Shown here piece by piece: positions 26,198 through 34,840 of a stretch of 64,000 bases of DNA. The DNA comes from Burkholderia sp. BCC0506. GTDB taxonomy: Bacteria; Pseudomonadota; Gammaproteobacteria; Burkholderiales; Burkholderiaceae. The position numbers and the translations under genes were made by a program. Positions within the stretch are counted from its first letter, which is position 1; the number at the start of each line of letters is the position of its first letter. The stretch spans positions 124,001 through 188,000 of the forward strand of contig NZ_CADFEN010000006.1 of NCBI RefSeq assembly GCF_902833145.1. The letters run 5' to 3'. The notes below the pieces were generated by a model. That model saw only the letters and a program-made list of their open reading frames with translations, ran no database searches and was not told where the DNA came from.

Positions 26198-26515
26198 TCA
26201 GATCTTCAGGCGATCGACGACCTTGCCGTCGCGCAGGTGCGACTCGACGATCTCGTCGATGTCGGCCCGATCGACGTACGTGTACCACGTGCCTTCCGGA
26301 TACACGACCATCACCGGCCCTTCCTCGCAGCGGTCGAGGCAGCCGGCCTTGTTGATGCGGACCTTGCCGGGCCCCGCGAGGCCGAGTTCCTTCACGCGCT
26401 TTTTCGCGTATTCCTGCATGGTCTGCGCATCGCATTGCGCGCAGCTCGGGCGTTCGGCGCCCGGTTCGCGCTGGTTCAGGCAGAAGAAGACGTGGTGCTG
26501 GTAGTAGGAATCCAT
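26198..26515 (-). CDS. Thioredoxin-like 2Fe-2S ferredoxin
   Basis: This 105-residue protein has four conserved cysteines arranged as in thioredoxin-like 2Fe-2S proteins (C12 in HVFFCLNQR, C25 or C28, and C59 and C63 in KAGCLDRCEEGPVMVVYPEG). It probably transfers electrons or holds a cluster in the cytoplasm; its partner is unknown. The ATG at 26515 follows AGGAAT. A GCTATAAT -10 element lies about 90 bases upstream. Confidence 0.88.
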   Translation of the reverse strand: MDSYYQHHVFFCLNQREPGAERPSCAQCDAQTMQEYAKKRVKELGLAGPGKVRINKAGCLDRCEEGPVMVVYPEGTWYTYVDRADIDEIVESHLRDGKVVDRLKI

Positions 26516-26604
26516 GATGGTGACGAGCGGCCCGGCGCAACGCCGTGCGGAAAAGAGGGGCGATGGTTTGCCGTTGCGCGAGGCGGCAACGGAGGATGCG
26601 GACG

Positions 26605-26610
26605 ATTATA
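26605..26610 (-). promoter_or_regulatory. Putative -10 element (GCTATAAT) for the 2Fe-2S/hydrolase operon
   Basis: On the minus strand TATAAT preceded by GC lies 90 bases before the 2Fe-2S gene start, giving a leader of about 80 bases. No clear -35 is seen. Confidence 0.5.
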
Positions 26611-26670
26611 GCGACCGGCGCACGCGGCTGCCCGCGGCACGGCCGCCGCGGCACGGCCTCGGCCGCCGCG

Positions 26671-27822
26671 TCAGCGGCGCAGCGCGGCCGGCAGCCACGC
26701 GTGTTCGACGCGCTGGCCGAGCCAGATCAGCGCCGCGTAGGGCCAGACCCATGCGAGCCAGCGCGCGATGCTGTTGAAGTGCACGTAGCGGCCCTGGCGC
26801 CAGCCCGACAGCGTGAAATCGAAGAACGGGTTGACCGGCAGCAGGTTCACGAGCGCGACGCCGGCCACCAGCGCGAGCGCCGCGAGCAGCGCGCGCCATG
26901 TGGCCGGCACGCGCAACGCGACGAGCGCCGCCGCGAAACCGAGCTCGATGCCGAGCCGCGCGCCCGGCGTCGCCCACACGACGGCGAGGCCGGTGGTCGA
27001 CTGCATGAACGTCGCGGCGGCCTTCAGCGCGAGCGTGGCGACCACCAGCGCGATGAGCAGCCGGATGCGCGGCGCGCGCGGGCGCATCGCGAGCGACGCG
27101 ATCGCCAGTGCGGCGAACAGCATCGTCCCGCCGAGCACGGCCTCCCACGCGGAATCGGACAGCCAGCCGTCAACCCGCTCGGGCCATCCGCTGACGTGCC
27201 ACGCAGCGGGTAGCCACGCGAGCAGCGCGTCCTGCATCGACGCGTCGGCGCGCTCCCACAGCGCGGCCGGCCAGTCGCCGATGCCGAACAGGAACGGTGA
27301 CGGAAACACGATCGCGAACGGCCACAGCGCGGCGAGCAGCAGCGGCGTCGACCCGTCGGCCTCCAGCCACGCGAAGCGCAGCCGGCGCAGCACGCCGCGG
27401 TCGAGCAGCGCGCCGGTGGCCGGCGCGGCGAGCGCCGCGCCGAGCAGTGCGCCGAGCGCGTTGGCGCCGAGATCGAGATTCGACGCGACGCGCGTCGGCA
27501 GGTACGTCTGCAGCGCTTCCATCGTGCCCGACAGCAGCACGCCGAGCCCGGCCGCGATCAGCGTCGCGGCCACGCCGCGCCAGCGCGGGTGCAGCGCGAG
27601 CACGCCGAGCGCGCCGAACGGCAGATAACCGAGCACGTTCGTGACCACGTCGAACGCCGTCACGTACCGCTGCATCGGCGCGAACAGGTAATCGAGCGGA
27701 CCGATGCCGAGCGACACCCAGCCTTCGAACGGATACAGCGACGCATAGACGATCAGCGCCGCATAAGCGGCAAACGCCTGTCGCGCGAGCGGCGACGCGC
27801 GATGCGTGCCGGGCACGTTCAT
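26671..27822 (-). CDS. VanZ-family integral membrane protein
   Basis: This 383-residue protein has about nine hydrophobic helices. Its N-terminal half matches VanZ-like domains (YASLYPFEGWVSLG, DVVTNVLGYLPFGALGVL, GTMEALQTYLPTRVASNLDLGANALGALLGA). The C-terminal half continues as further helices with LPVNPFFDFTLSGWRQG. VanZ domains are named for teicoplanin resistance, but most chromosomal members have no proven role. The ATG at 27822 gives a sensible N-terminus; the longer frame to 27948 runs through a 12-base tandem repeat and the preceding gene. It starts 44 bases after the lipoprotein gene and may be the last gene of the Mla-type operon. Confidence 0.82.
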   Translation of the reverse strand: MNVPGTHRASPLARQAFAAYAALIVYASLYPFEGWVSLGIGPLDYLFAPMQRYVTAFDVVTNVLGYLPFGALGVLALHPRWRGVAATLIAAGLGVLLSGTMEALQTYLPTRVASNLDLGANALGALLGAALAAPATGALLDRGVLRRLRFAWLEADGSTPLLLAALWPFAIVFPSPFLFGIGDWPAALWERADASMQDALLAWLPAAWHVSGWPERVDGWLSDSAWEAVLGGTMLFAALAIASLAMRPRAPRIRLLIALVVATLALKAAATFMQSTTGLAVVWATPGARLGIELGFAAALVALRVPATWRALLAALALVAGVALVNLLPVNPFFDFTLSGWRQGRYVHFNSIARWLAWVWPYAALIWLGQRVEHAWLPAALRR

Positions 27823-27851
27823 CGCGGATGCAATCGCGGATGCAATCGCGG
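27821..27851. repeat. 12-base tandem repeat
   Basis: The unit ATCGCGGATGCA occurs twice and then partially (ATCGCGG), directly at the VanZ start codon. It covers the ribosome binding region of that gene, so a change in copy number could alter its translation or its start. Confidence 0.6.
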
Positions 27852-27865
27852 CTGGGCGTCGGGCG

Positions 27866-28483
27866 TCACGGCGTGCCCGCGTACGCCTGCACGCCGACCC
27901 ACGCGGCGATCTGCGACACGAGTTCGTCGCTGGCCGCCGCGAGCGCACGCGCGCCGCCCGCCGCGTCCGGCGTGCTCGACGGCGCGCGTGCGACGAACGT
28001 GCGCTGGCCGAGCACCTTGCCGTCGAGCGTCAGCGTCGCGCGTGCGGTCACCGGGCTTTGCGACTGCCCGTCGAAGACCTGTTCGAATTCGTTCAGGTCG
28101 ACCTTCAGGGTCGGCGCCCGCACGCCGTCGGAGCCTTCGAGCACCGCGCCGCGCGACGACAGCGCGCCGCGCAGCCGCTGCGTGAGCAGTTGCGCGGGCG
28201 GCGCGGTCCAGCGGCTGTCGCGATAGACGGCCACGTGCTGCGCATCCGCGTACGCGAGGCGGTACGCGAACTTGTCCGAATCGAGCGCGTCGGGCGCGAC
28301 GACGTCGAGCACCTTCAGCGCGGGGCCCGACCCGGTGCTCGTCACCGACGACGCAGGCCCGAGGTCGTAGCGGATGTTCGACAGCACCGCGCTGTTGCCG
28401 GCGCAGCCGGCCGCCAGCGCGAGCGTCAGCACGGCCAGCGCGGCCGCGGCCGGGCGCAGCGCGCGGTCAAGGATTCGTGGCAT
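27866..28483 (-). CDS. ABC-type transport auxiliary lipoprotein (PqiC-like)
   Basis: This 205-residue lipoprotein has a signal peptide with lipobox LALAAGC and then the conserved start of the auxiliary-lipoprotein family, AVLSNIRYDLGP, followed by DSDKFAYRLAYADAQHVAVYRDSRWTAPPAQLLTQRL. Such proteins sit in the outer membrane facing the periplasm and complete Mla/Pqi-type lipid transporters. I prefer the ATG at 28483 because AGGA lies ten bases upstream; the ATG at 28498 is also possible. It follows the MCE protein gene in the operon. Confidence 0.86.
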   Translation of the reverse strand: MPRILDRALRPAAAALAVLTLALAAGCAGNSAVLSNIRYDLGPASSVTSTGSGPALKVLDVVAPDALDSDKFAYRLAYADAQHVAVYRDSRWTAPPAQLLTQRLRGALSSRGAVLEGSDGVRAPTLKVDLNEFEQVFDGQSQSPVTARATLTLDGKVLGQRTFVARAPSSTPDAAGGARALAAASDELVSQIAAWVGVQAYAGTP

Positions 28484-28579
28484 GGCGTATTCCTGCATGA
28501 TGTTTCCGGTTTCGATGGGCGTCTTGTCCGGCCGCTCCCGGCCGGACGATCGATCAACTGCTGCCGTGCGTCCCGTGCG

Positions 28580-29509
28580 TCACTTCCCGGCCGTCGCGCC
28601 CGGCCACACGAAGCCCGCTTCGCCGGGCCCCGGCGCCGCGCCGGGCGACCCGAACAGCAGGCTGCGCGGGTTGCGGCCGAGCTCGCCGGCGACGTCCTTC
28701 AATTGCCGCGACGCGTCGCCGACGCTGCCCGCCAGCGCATTGAAGCGCGGCAGCGTGTCGTACTGCACGCGCGCGTTGAGGTCGTTCAGCGCGACGCCGA
28801 CCTGCTCGGCGGCCGTGCCGGCCTTGTTCAGGTTCGACACGAGCGGCCCGTTCGGCTGCAGCAGCGTGTTCGCCGACGCCATCGCGCGGTTCACCTCGTG
28901 CATCGTCTCCGGCAGCGCGGTGACGGCCGGGCCGAGCTGCTTCGTCAGCGTCGCGGCGCCGTCGGCCGCGTGCTGCAGGCTCTCGGCCGTCGCGCGCAAC
29001 TGCTCGCGCATCTCGGGCGACATCAGCGCGTTCGCGCTCTTCGCGGCCAGCTCGAGCTGCCGCAGCAGCACGTCGCCGCGCTCCTGGATCTGGTCGAACA
29101 GGCTCGGCCGCATCGGGATCTGCGCGATCGCCTTCGGCGACGACGGCAGCGGCGACAGATCGCGCCCCGTATCCTCCAACTGCACGAACGCGATGCCGGT
29201 CACGCCCTGGAAGCCGAGGCTGCCGTAGGTCGACTGCGTGATCGGCGCATCGTGATCGACGAGGATGCGGATCCGGATCTGGCCCGGATGCGCGCGATCG
29301 AAGCCGATCGACTGCACCTTGCCGACGTCGAGGCCGCGAAAGCGCACGGCGGCGTCCGGGAACAGCCCCGTCACGTTGGTCCGCGCGAGCAGGTCGTACG
29401 GCACGCGCACGGTGCGGTCGACGTTGAACCAGAACACGGTGCCCGCGATCGCGAGCGTCAGCGCGATCGTGAACAGGCCGGCCCAGAACGCATGTGATTT
29501 GTTTTCCAT
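28580..29509 (-). CDS. MCE-family (MlaD-like) substrate-binding protein
   Basis: This 309-residue protein has one N-terminal membrane helix (FWAGLFTIALTLAIAGTVFW), an MCE domain (VPYDLLARTNVTGLFPDAAVRFRGLDVGKV, about residues 38-120) and a long helical C-terminal region. MCE proteins form hexameric rings that carry lipids across the periplasm. It ends in a Pro/Gly-rich tail. The ATG at 29509 lies 17 bases after the ATPase stop. Longer than E. coli MlaD (about 183 residues), it resembles the single-MCE proteins with long helical tails. Confidence 0.9.
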   Translation of the reverse strand: MENKSHAFWAGLFTIALTLAIAGTVFWFNVDRTVRVPYDLLARTNVTGLFPDAAVRFRGLDVGKVQSIGFDRAHPGQIRIRILVDHDAPITQSTYGSLGFQGVTGIAFVQLEDTGRDLSPLPSSPKAIAQIPMRPSLFDQIQERGDVLLRQLELAAKSANALMSPEMREQLRATAESLQHAADGAATLTKQLGPAVTALPETMHEVNRAMASANTLLQPNGPLVSNLNKAGTAAEQVGVALNDLNARVQYDTLPRFNALAGSVGDASRQLKDVAGELGRNPRSLLFGSPGAAPGPGEAGFVWPGATAGK

Positions 29510-29526
29510 TCGCGGGTTCCTTGCTT

Positions 29527-30441
29527 CTACAGCTCGACGCTCGACAGCGCCGGTTCGAGAGCCGCCTTCGGCAGCTTCGCGCGCCGCTCGGGCGGCAGCG
29601 CCTGCAACGCGCGGCGCCCGCGCAGCCCCAGGAAATATTCGTGGATGAACGGATGGTCGACGTTCGCGGCCTCCTCGACGGGGGCCGCGACCAGCACCTT
29701 GCGGTCGGCCAGCACCGCGACGCGCGTCGACAGCGCGACCATCGTGTCGAGGTCGTGCGTCACCATCACGACGGTCAGCCCGAGCGTGCGGTGCAGCGTC
29801 GCGATCAGCTCGACGAATTCGTCGGACGCCTGCGGATCGAGGCCGGCCGTCGGCTCGTCGAGGAACAGCAGCTCGGGCTCGAGCGCGATCGCGCGCGCGA
29901 TGCCGACCCGCTTCACCATCCCGCCCGACAGCGCGGCCGGCATCTTGGACGCGTGCTTGCACGGCAGCCCGACCATCTCGAGCTTCAGCATCACGATGTC
30001 GTGCAGCAGGTCCGGCGGCACGCGGCCGAGCTCGCGCAGCGGCTGCGCGACGTTGTCGAACACCGTCATCGACGAGAACAGCGCGCCCTGCTGGAACAGC
30101 ATCCCGGAGCGCGTGCGCATCATCCGCGCGCTCGCGTCGTCGATCGTCGACGTATCCTCGCCGAACACCTTGATCGTGCCCGACGTCGGCCGCTCGAGGC
30201 CGAGAATCTGGCGCACGAGCGTCGTCTTGCCGGAGCCCGACCCGCCGACGATCGACACGATCTCGCCGCGCCGCACGTCGAAATCGAGCTTCTGGTGAAC
30301 GATGTTGCGCCCGTAGCGCTTGGTCAGGTTGCGCACCTCGATCACGAGGTCGCCGGTATCGGCGGCCGCCGCCGGCCGGGGGCCGACCGACCCGGCGCCG
30401 ATGGCCGCGGCATGCGCGGTCGTTTCGTTCGATGCGTTCAT
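29527..30441 (-). CDS. Mla-type ABC transporter ATP-binding protein
   Basis: This 304-residue ATPase has Walker A GGSGSGKTT (residues 66-74), Q-loop LFQQGALFSSMTVFDNVAQPLRE, signature LSGGMVKRVGIARAIA, Walker B LLFLDEPTAGLDP and switch histidine in VMVTHDLDTM. The LFQ-GALF-S-TVFDNV pattern is typical of MlaF-type ATPases. An N-terminal extension of about 30 residues is unusual and low-complexity, and the true start might be later. Its ATG overlaps the permease stop by four bases. Confidence 0.91.
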   Translation of the reverse strand: MNASNETTAHAAAIGAGSVGPRPAAAADTGDLVIEVRNLTKRYGRNIVHQKLDFDVRRGEIVSIVGGSGSGKTTLVRQILGLERPTSGTIKVFGEDTSTIDDASARMMRTRSGMLFQQGALFSSMTVFDNVAQPLRELGRVPPDLLHDIVMLKLEMVGLPCKHASKMPAALSGGMVKRVGIARAIALEPELLFLDEPTAGLDPQASDEFVELIATLHRTLGLTVVMVTHDLDTMVALSTRVAVLADRKVLVAAPVEEAANVDHPFIHEYFLGLRGRRALQALPPERRAKLPKAALEPALSSVEL

Positions 30442-31562
30442 CCGAGCCCCACGTTCTGGAACAGGATCGCGAACACCGCGTCGGCGAGGATCACGACCGT
30501 GATCGACGACACCACCGACGTCGTCGTGCCTTCGCCGAGGCTCTGCGAATTCGCCTTGATCCGGAAGCCGAAATGGCACGCGACCAGCGCGATCAGCATG
30601 CCGAACACGACGCCCTTGCCGACGCCGATGTACAGGTTCGCGATCGGCACGACGCCCGGCAGCGAGCGCACGAAATAGTTGATGTCGATGCCGAGCACCA
30701 GCTTCGCGGCGAGCGCGCCGCCCGTCAGCGCGATGATGTTGGTCCACATCACGAGCAGCGGCATCGCGACGCCGAGCGCGAGCACGCGCGGCAGGATCAG
30801 CCGCAGCCCGTGCGGGATGCCCATCACGCGCATCGCGTCGAGTTCCTCGGTCACGCGCATCACGCCGATCTGCGCGGTGATCGCCGAGCCCGAGCGGCCC
30901 GCGACGAGGATCGCCGACAGCACGGGGCCGAGCTCGCGGATCACCGACAGCCCGAGGATGTTCACGATGTAGCGGTTCGCGCCGAACATCTGCAGCTGCT
31001 GCGCGGACAGATAGCTGAGCACGATGCCGATCAGGAACGCGACGAGCGCGGTGATCGGCAGCGCCTGCGCGCCGGCGCTGTAGATGTTCGCCGAGGTTTC
31101 CTTCCACGGCATCGTCTTCGGACGGCGCAGCACCGACAACGCATCGAGGATCACGCGGCCGAACATCGCGATGCCGCCCTGCAGGTGTTCGCCGAACGCG
31201 AAGATCGCCAGGCCGAGCCGCGTGACGGGATCGACGCGCACCACGCGCTCGGGCGCCTCGCGTTCGCTGTCGAGCCGCTCGATGCGCTCGAAGATCGTGC
31301 GCTGCGTGGCGCTCAGCGCGACGCCGGGCGGCAGCTTGCGGCCCCACACGCGCCACAGCGCCTGGCCGCCGACGTGGTCGAGCCGCTCGATGCCGGACAG
31401 ATCCCATTCGCTCACGCGCCCGGCGGCGATGCTCGCGACGCGGCGCGCGACGGCGCCCCGGTTGCGCGCGAGCGCGAGCGCGGTCCACTGGCCGGTGAGG
31501 CGCACCGTCTGGCCCTGGCCGCCGGCGTCGACCGACAGGCCGGGAGGAGTCTCGAAGTCCAA
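30438..31562 (-). CDS. Mla-type permease with N-terminal STAS-like domain
   Basis: This protein of about 374 residues has a STAS-like domain at residues 1-110 (LSVDAGGQGQTVRLTGQWT, EWDLSGIERLDHVGGQALWR) fused to an MlaE-type permease (ALPITALVAFLIGIVLSYLSAQQL, ILVAGRSGSAITAQIGVMRVTEELDAMRVMG). No in-frame ATG exists at the N-terminus; the best start is a TTG at 31562 or the CTG at 31568, since the -10 element at 31596-31601 excludes starts further upstream. It is the first gene of a permease, ATPase, MCE protein, lipoprotein operon for phospholipid or other lipid movement. It is distinct from canonical mlaFEDCB, where the STAS protein is separate. Confidence 0.88.
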   Translation of the reverse strand: MDFETPPGLSVDAGGQGQTVRLTGQWTALALARNRGAVARRVASIAAGRVSEWDLSGIERLDHVGGQALWRVWGRKLPPGVALSATQRTIFERIERLDSEREAPERVVRVDPVTRLGLAIFAFGEHLQGGIAMFGRVILDALSVLRRPKTMPWKETSANIYSAGAQALPITALVAFLIGIVLSYLSAQQLQMFGANRYIVNILGLSVIRELGPVLSAILVAGRSGSAITAQIGVMRVTEELDAMRVMGIPHGLRLILPRVLALGVAMPLLVMWTNIIALTGGALAAKLVLGIDINYFVRSLPGVVPIANLYIGVGKGVVFGMLIALVACHFGFRIKANSQSLGEGTTTSVVSSITVVILADAVFAILFQNVGLG

Positions 31563-31595
31563 GGGCAGGTTGTTTGCAAAAGGATGACAGCGGCC

Positions 31596-31601
31596 ATTGT
31601 A
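31596..31601 (-). promoter_or_regulatory. Putative -10 element (GCTACAAT) for the Mla-type operon
   Basis: On the minus strand TACAAT preceded by GC lies 33 bases before the proposed TTG start. Transcription would begin near 31589, leaving a leader of about 27 bases. This position argues against longer versions of the permease. Confidence 0.5.
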
Positions 31602-31878
31602 GCGAACCGCCCGACGCCGCGACGGGAGGATTTCCTGGGAGCGCCCGGCCCGGGACGCGCAGCGGCGGGCGGCGGGCCGGCGCCCGCGGCGGCACCGGCC
31701 CCGGTCCGCGCCGACGCCGCCGGCGGCCACCGCACGCTGCCGGCATCGCCACCTTTCATTGTTCCGTCACGTTTCCTTTCGATACTCTCACGCGCCGCAC
31801 GTCAGGCCGTCGGCGCGCCGCGCCGCCATTCGTGCGTACCTCGCGTTTCATAAAACAGAACACCGAACAGGACAACCG

Positions 31879-33945
31879 ATGCGTCTCCCCCCGCTTTCCC
31901 GCCGCCACGTGCCGGCCGCCGCCGCGCTCGCCAGCCTCGCCTTCGTCCTTGCCGGCTGCGGCGGCGACGACGTCACCGCCACGCCGCCGTCGCAGGACGC
32001 CCGGGCGCCCGTCGGCACGACGGCCACGCTCGCGCTGCTCGAGACGACCGACCTGCACACCAACGTGCTGTCGTACGACTATTTCAAGCTCGCCGCCGAC
32101 AATTCGCTCGGCTTCGAGCGCGTGTCGACGCTGATCGCGCAGGCGCGCAAGCAATACCCGAACACGCTGCTGCTCGACAACGGCGACACGATCCAGGGCA
32201 CCGCGCTGTCCGATTACCAGGCGCTCGTGAAGCCGGTCGGCTGCGACCAGACGCTCGCGATCTACAAGGTGATGAACGCCGCGAAATTCGACGGCGGCGG
32301 AATCGGCAACCACGAGTTCAACTACGGGCTGCCGTACCTGTCGCAGGTGACCGGCAACACGTTCGAGATCGACGGCCTGCCGGCGCCGGCCCAGCAGAAG
32401 AAGTGCGCGGGCCCGAACTTTCCGCAGGTGCTCGCGAACGTGATCAGCGCGAAGACCAACGCGCCGCTGTTCACGCCGTACACGATCCTGACGCGCACGG
32501 TGACGGCCACGACGCCGGACGGCAAGACGGTCAGCGCCCCCGTGAAGATCGGCATCATCGGCTTCACGCCGCCCGCGATCATGAACTGGGACAAGCGCTG
32601 GCTCGACGGCAAGGTCTATACGACCGGGCTGAAGGAAGCGGCCGAGAAGTACATTCCGGAAATGCGCGCGAAGGGCGCCGATCTCGTCGTCGCGATCTCG
32701 CACGGCGGCCTCGACAATTCCGCGTACTCGCCGACGATGGAAAACGGCAGCTGGTGGCTGTCGAAGGTGCCGGGCATCGACGCGATGCTGATCGGCCACT
32801 CGCATCAGGTGTTCCCGGACGCGAACAGCACCGTATCGCAGTTCAACCTGCCGGGCGTCGACAAGGTCAAGGGCACCGTCAACGGCGTGCCGACCGTGAT
32901 GGCCAACTACTGGGGCAAGCATCTCGGCGTGATCAAGCTCGGCCTGAAGTTCGACGGCAAGACGTGGAGCGTCGACAAGTCGCAGACGACCGTCGAGGCG
33001 CGGCCGATCCAGAACGCCGACAAGAGCTACGTCGCGGCCGACCCGTCGGTCTCCGCCGCGATCGCCGCCGAGCACCAGGCGACGATCGACTACGTGAAGA
33101 CGCCGATCGGCTCGACCGACTACCGGATGAACTCGTACTTCGCGGACGTCGGCGATCCGGGCGCGATCCAGATCGTCAACGAGGCGCAGGCCGACTACGT
33201 GAAGACCTACGTGCAGGCGAACCTGCCGCAGTACGCGTCGCTGCCGGTGCTGTCGGTCAGCGCACCGTTCAAGAGCGGCTTCGGCGGCGGCACCGACTAC
33301 ACCGACGTCGCGCCGGGCGCGCTCGCGATCAACAACGCGGCCGACCTGTACCTGTATCCGAACACCGTGTACGCGGTGAAGGTGAGCGGCGCCGACGTGA
33401 AGAACTGGCTCGAGACGGCCGCGAAGCGCTTCAACCGGATCGACCCGACCCAGGCGACCGTGCAGCCGCTCGTCGGCACCTTCCCCGGCTACAACTTCGA
33501 CATGTTCACGTCGGCCGATCTCGCGTACGAAATCGACGTCACGCAGCCGGTCGGCAGCCGGATCAGGAACCTGACGTACAAGGGCGCGCCGATCGACCCG
33601 AACGCGCAGTTCATCGTCGCGACCAACAACTACCGCGCGAGCGGCGGCGGCAACTTCCCGGGCCTCGACGGCAGCAAGACGATCTTCGCGTCGCCCGACG
33701 CGAACCGCGACGTGCTGATCGCGTTCATCAAGAAGCGCGGCGCGATCACGCGCGCGGCCGACGGCGCGCAGCGCAGCTGGCGCTTCACGAAACTCGCGAG
33801 CTCGGTCGCGCACGTGCAGTTCGCATCCGCGCCGAACCGCCTCGCCGACGCGGCGGCGGCCGGCCTGACCGGGATCACGCAGGTCGCGGCCGACGACGGC
33901 TCGGGCAAGAACCTCGCGACCTACGAGATCGACCTGACGCAATGA
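31879..33945 (+). CDS. Bifunctional metallophosphatase / 5'-nucleotidase lipoprotein
   Basis: This 688-residue exported protein has a lipoprotein signal (LASLAFVLAGCGG, Cys at about residue 26). The calcineurin-like phosphatase domain follows (LLETTDLHTNVLSYDY, LLLDNGDTIQG, GNHEFNYGLPYL, ISHGGLD, IGHSHQVFPD, holding the metal ligands D, H, N and H), then a 5'-nucleotidase C-terminal domain (PNTVYAVKVSGADVKNWLE, NNYRASGGGNFPG). The length and RMNSYFADVGD region match 2',3'-cyclic-nucleotide 2'-phosphodiesterase/3'-nucleotidase (CpdB). It hydrolyses extracellular nucleotides for scavenging. The start at 31879 gives the signal peptide. The next ORF overlaps its stop by four bases. Confidence 0.92.
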   Translation: MRLPPLSRRHVPAAAALASLAFVLAGCGGDDVTATPPSQDARAPVGTTATLALLETTDLHTNVLSYDYFKLAADNSLGFERVSTLIAQARKQYPNTLLLDNGDTIQGTALSDYQALVKPVGCDQTLAIYKVMNAAKFDGGGIGNHEFNYGLPYLSQVTGNTFEIDGLPAPAQQKKCAGPNFPQVLANVISAKTNAPLFTPYTILTRTVTATTPDGKTVSAPVKIGIIGFTPPAIMNWDKRWLDGKVYTTGLKEAAEKYIPEMRAKGADLVVAISHGGLDNSAYSPTMENGSWWLSKVPGIDAMLIGHSHQVFPDANSTVSQFNLPGVDKVKGTVNGVPTVMANYWGKHLGVIKLGLKFDGKTWSVDKSQTTVEARPIQNADKSYVAADPSVSAAIAAEHQATIDYVKTPIGSTDYRMNSYFADVGDPGAIQIVNEAQADYVKTYVQANLPQYASLPVLSVSAPFKSGFGGGTDYTDVAPGALAINNAADLYLYPNTVYAVKVSGADVKNWLETAAKRFNRIDPTQATVQPLVGTFPGYNFDMFTSADLAYEIDVTQPVGSRIRNLTYKGAPIDPNAQFIVATNNYRASGGGNFPGLDGSKTIFASPDANRDVLIAFIKKRGAITRAADGAQRSWRFTKLASSVAHVQFASAPNRLADAAAAGLTGITQVAADDGSGKNLATYEIDLTQ

Positions 33946-34799
33946 GACACGCGATGCAACCGATCCGGACGATGCGGCCCGCCGAAACCGGCCTCGCCGC
34001 CGCCGCGCGGCGCGTGCTGCGCGCGAAACTTCCGCCCGCCGCGCTGCTCGCGGCGGCAGCCGTGACCGTCGCGGCCGTCGTCGCGGCGACCGGCTGGCGT
34101 GCGGCCGGCCCCGCGCCGAGCGCCGCGCAGCTCGACGAATGGCAGGCGATGGTCACGCAGGCGACCGAGCCGCATGCACTGGACCAGTTGCGCACGCTCG
34201 CGCGCCGCGGCTCGGGCGCCGCGCAGGCGGCGCTCGGCATCGCGCTCGTCGACGCGCATGAACCGGGGCTGCGCGACGAGGGGCGCGGCTGGCTGGAAAC
34301 GGCCGCGGCGGCCGACGGCAACGCCGACGCGCCGGCGGCACGACGCGCGCAGCTCGCGCTCGGCAAGGCGTTGCTGCTCGGCAGCGGCGACATGCCGAAG
34401 GACTATGCGCGCGCCCGCGCGCTGCTCGGCGCAGCGGCTTCGAGCGGCGACCCGGCCGCCGCGTACTACCTCGGGCTGATCTATCGCAGCGGTTACGGCA
34501 TCGCGGCCGATCCGGTGCAGGCCGCACACTGGTTCGAGGTCGCGTCGCTCGCGGACATCCCGGCCGCCGACTTCATGCTCGCGAACGCGTACCGCGACGG
34601 CAGCGGCGTGCCGCGCGACGACGCGCGCGCGCTCGCGCTGTATCGCCGGGCCGCCGAGCACGAGCTGCCGGAAGCCGTGCAGACGCTCGCGATGGCCTAT
34701 CGCAACGGCGAACTCGGGCTTCGGCCCGACGCGGACGCGTTCCACGCGCAATGGATCGAGACCGCGCACGCGCTGAAGCACCCGGTCGTCGCGCCGTGA
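33942..34799 (+). CDS. SEL1-repeat (tetratricopeptide-like) protein
   Basis: This 285-residue protein has an N-terminal membrane segment (AALLAAAAVTVAAVVAATGW, about residues 32-52) and at least three SEL1 repeats (AAASSGDPAAAYYLGLIYRS, ASLADIPAADFMLANAYRD, AAEHELPEAVQTLAMAYRN). SEL1 proteins are scaffolds or protein-interaction modules, here likely facing the periplasm. Its ATG overlaps the stop of the nucleotidase gene (ATGA), so the two are translationally coupled. The specific partner is unknown. Confidence 0.82.
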   Translation: MRHAMQPIRTMRPAETGLAAAARRVLRAKLPPAALLAAAAVTVAAVVAATGWRAAGPAPSAAQLDEWQAMVTQATEPHALDQLRTLARRGSGAAQAALGIALVDAHEPGLRDEGRGWLETAAAADGNADAPAARRAQLALGKALLLGSGDMPKDYARARALLGAAASSGDPAAAYYLGLIYRSGYGIAADPVQAAHWFEVASLADIPAADFMLANAYRDGSGVPRDDARALALYRRAAEHELPEAVQTLAMAYRNGELGLRPDADAFHAQWIETAHALKHPVVAP

Positions 34800-34840
34800 C
34801 GGTCGTTTGGCCGGGTCGCACGCGCGCGTGACCCGGCCTG

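Noticed and set aside
31756-33942. Minus-strand frame of 728 codons, same length as the nucleotidase
   Set aside because: It is the exact antisense of the lipoprotein gene and has no protein-like features.
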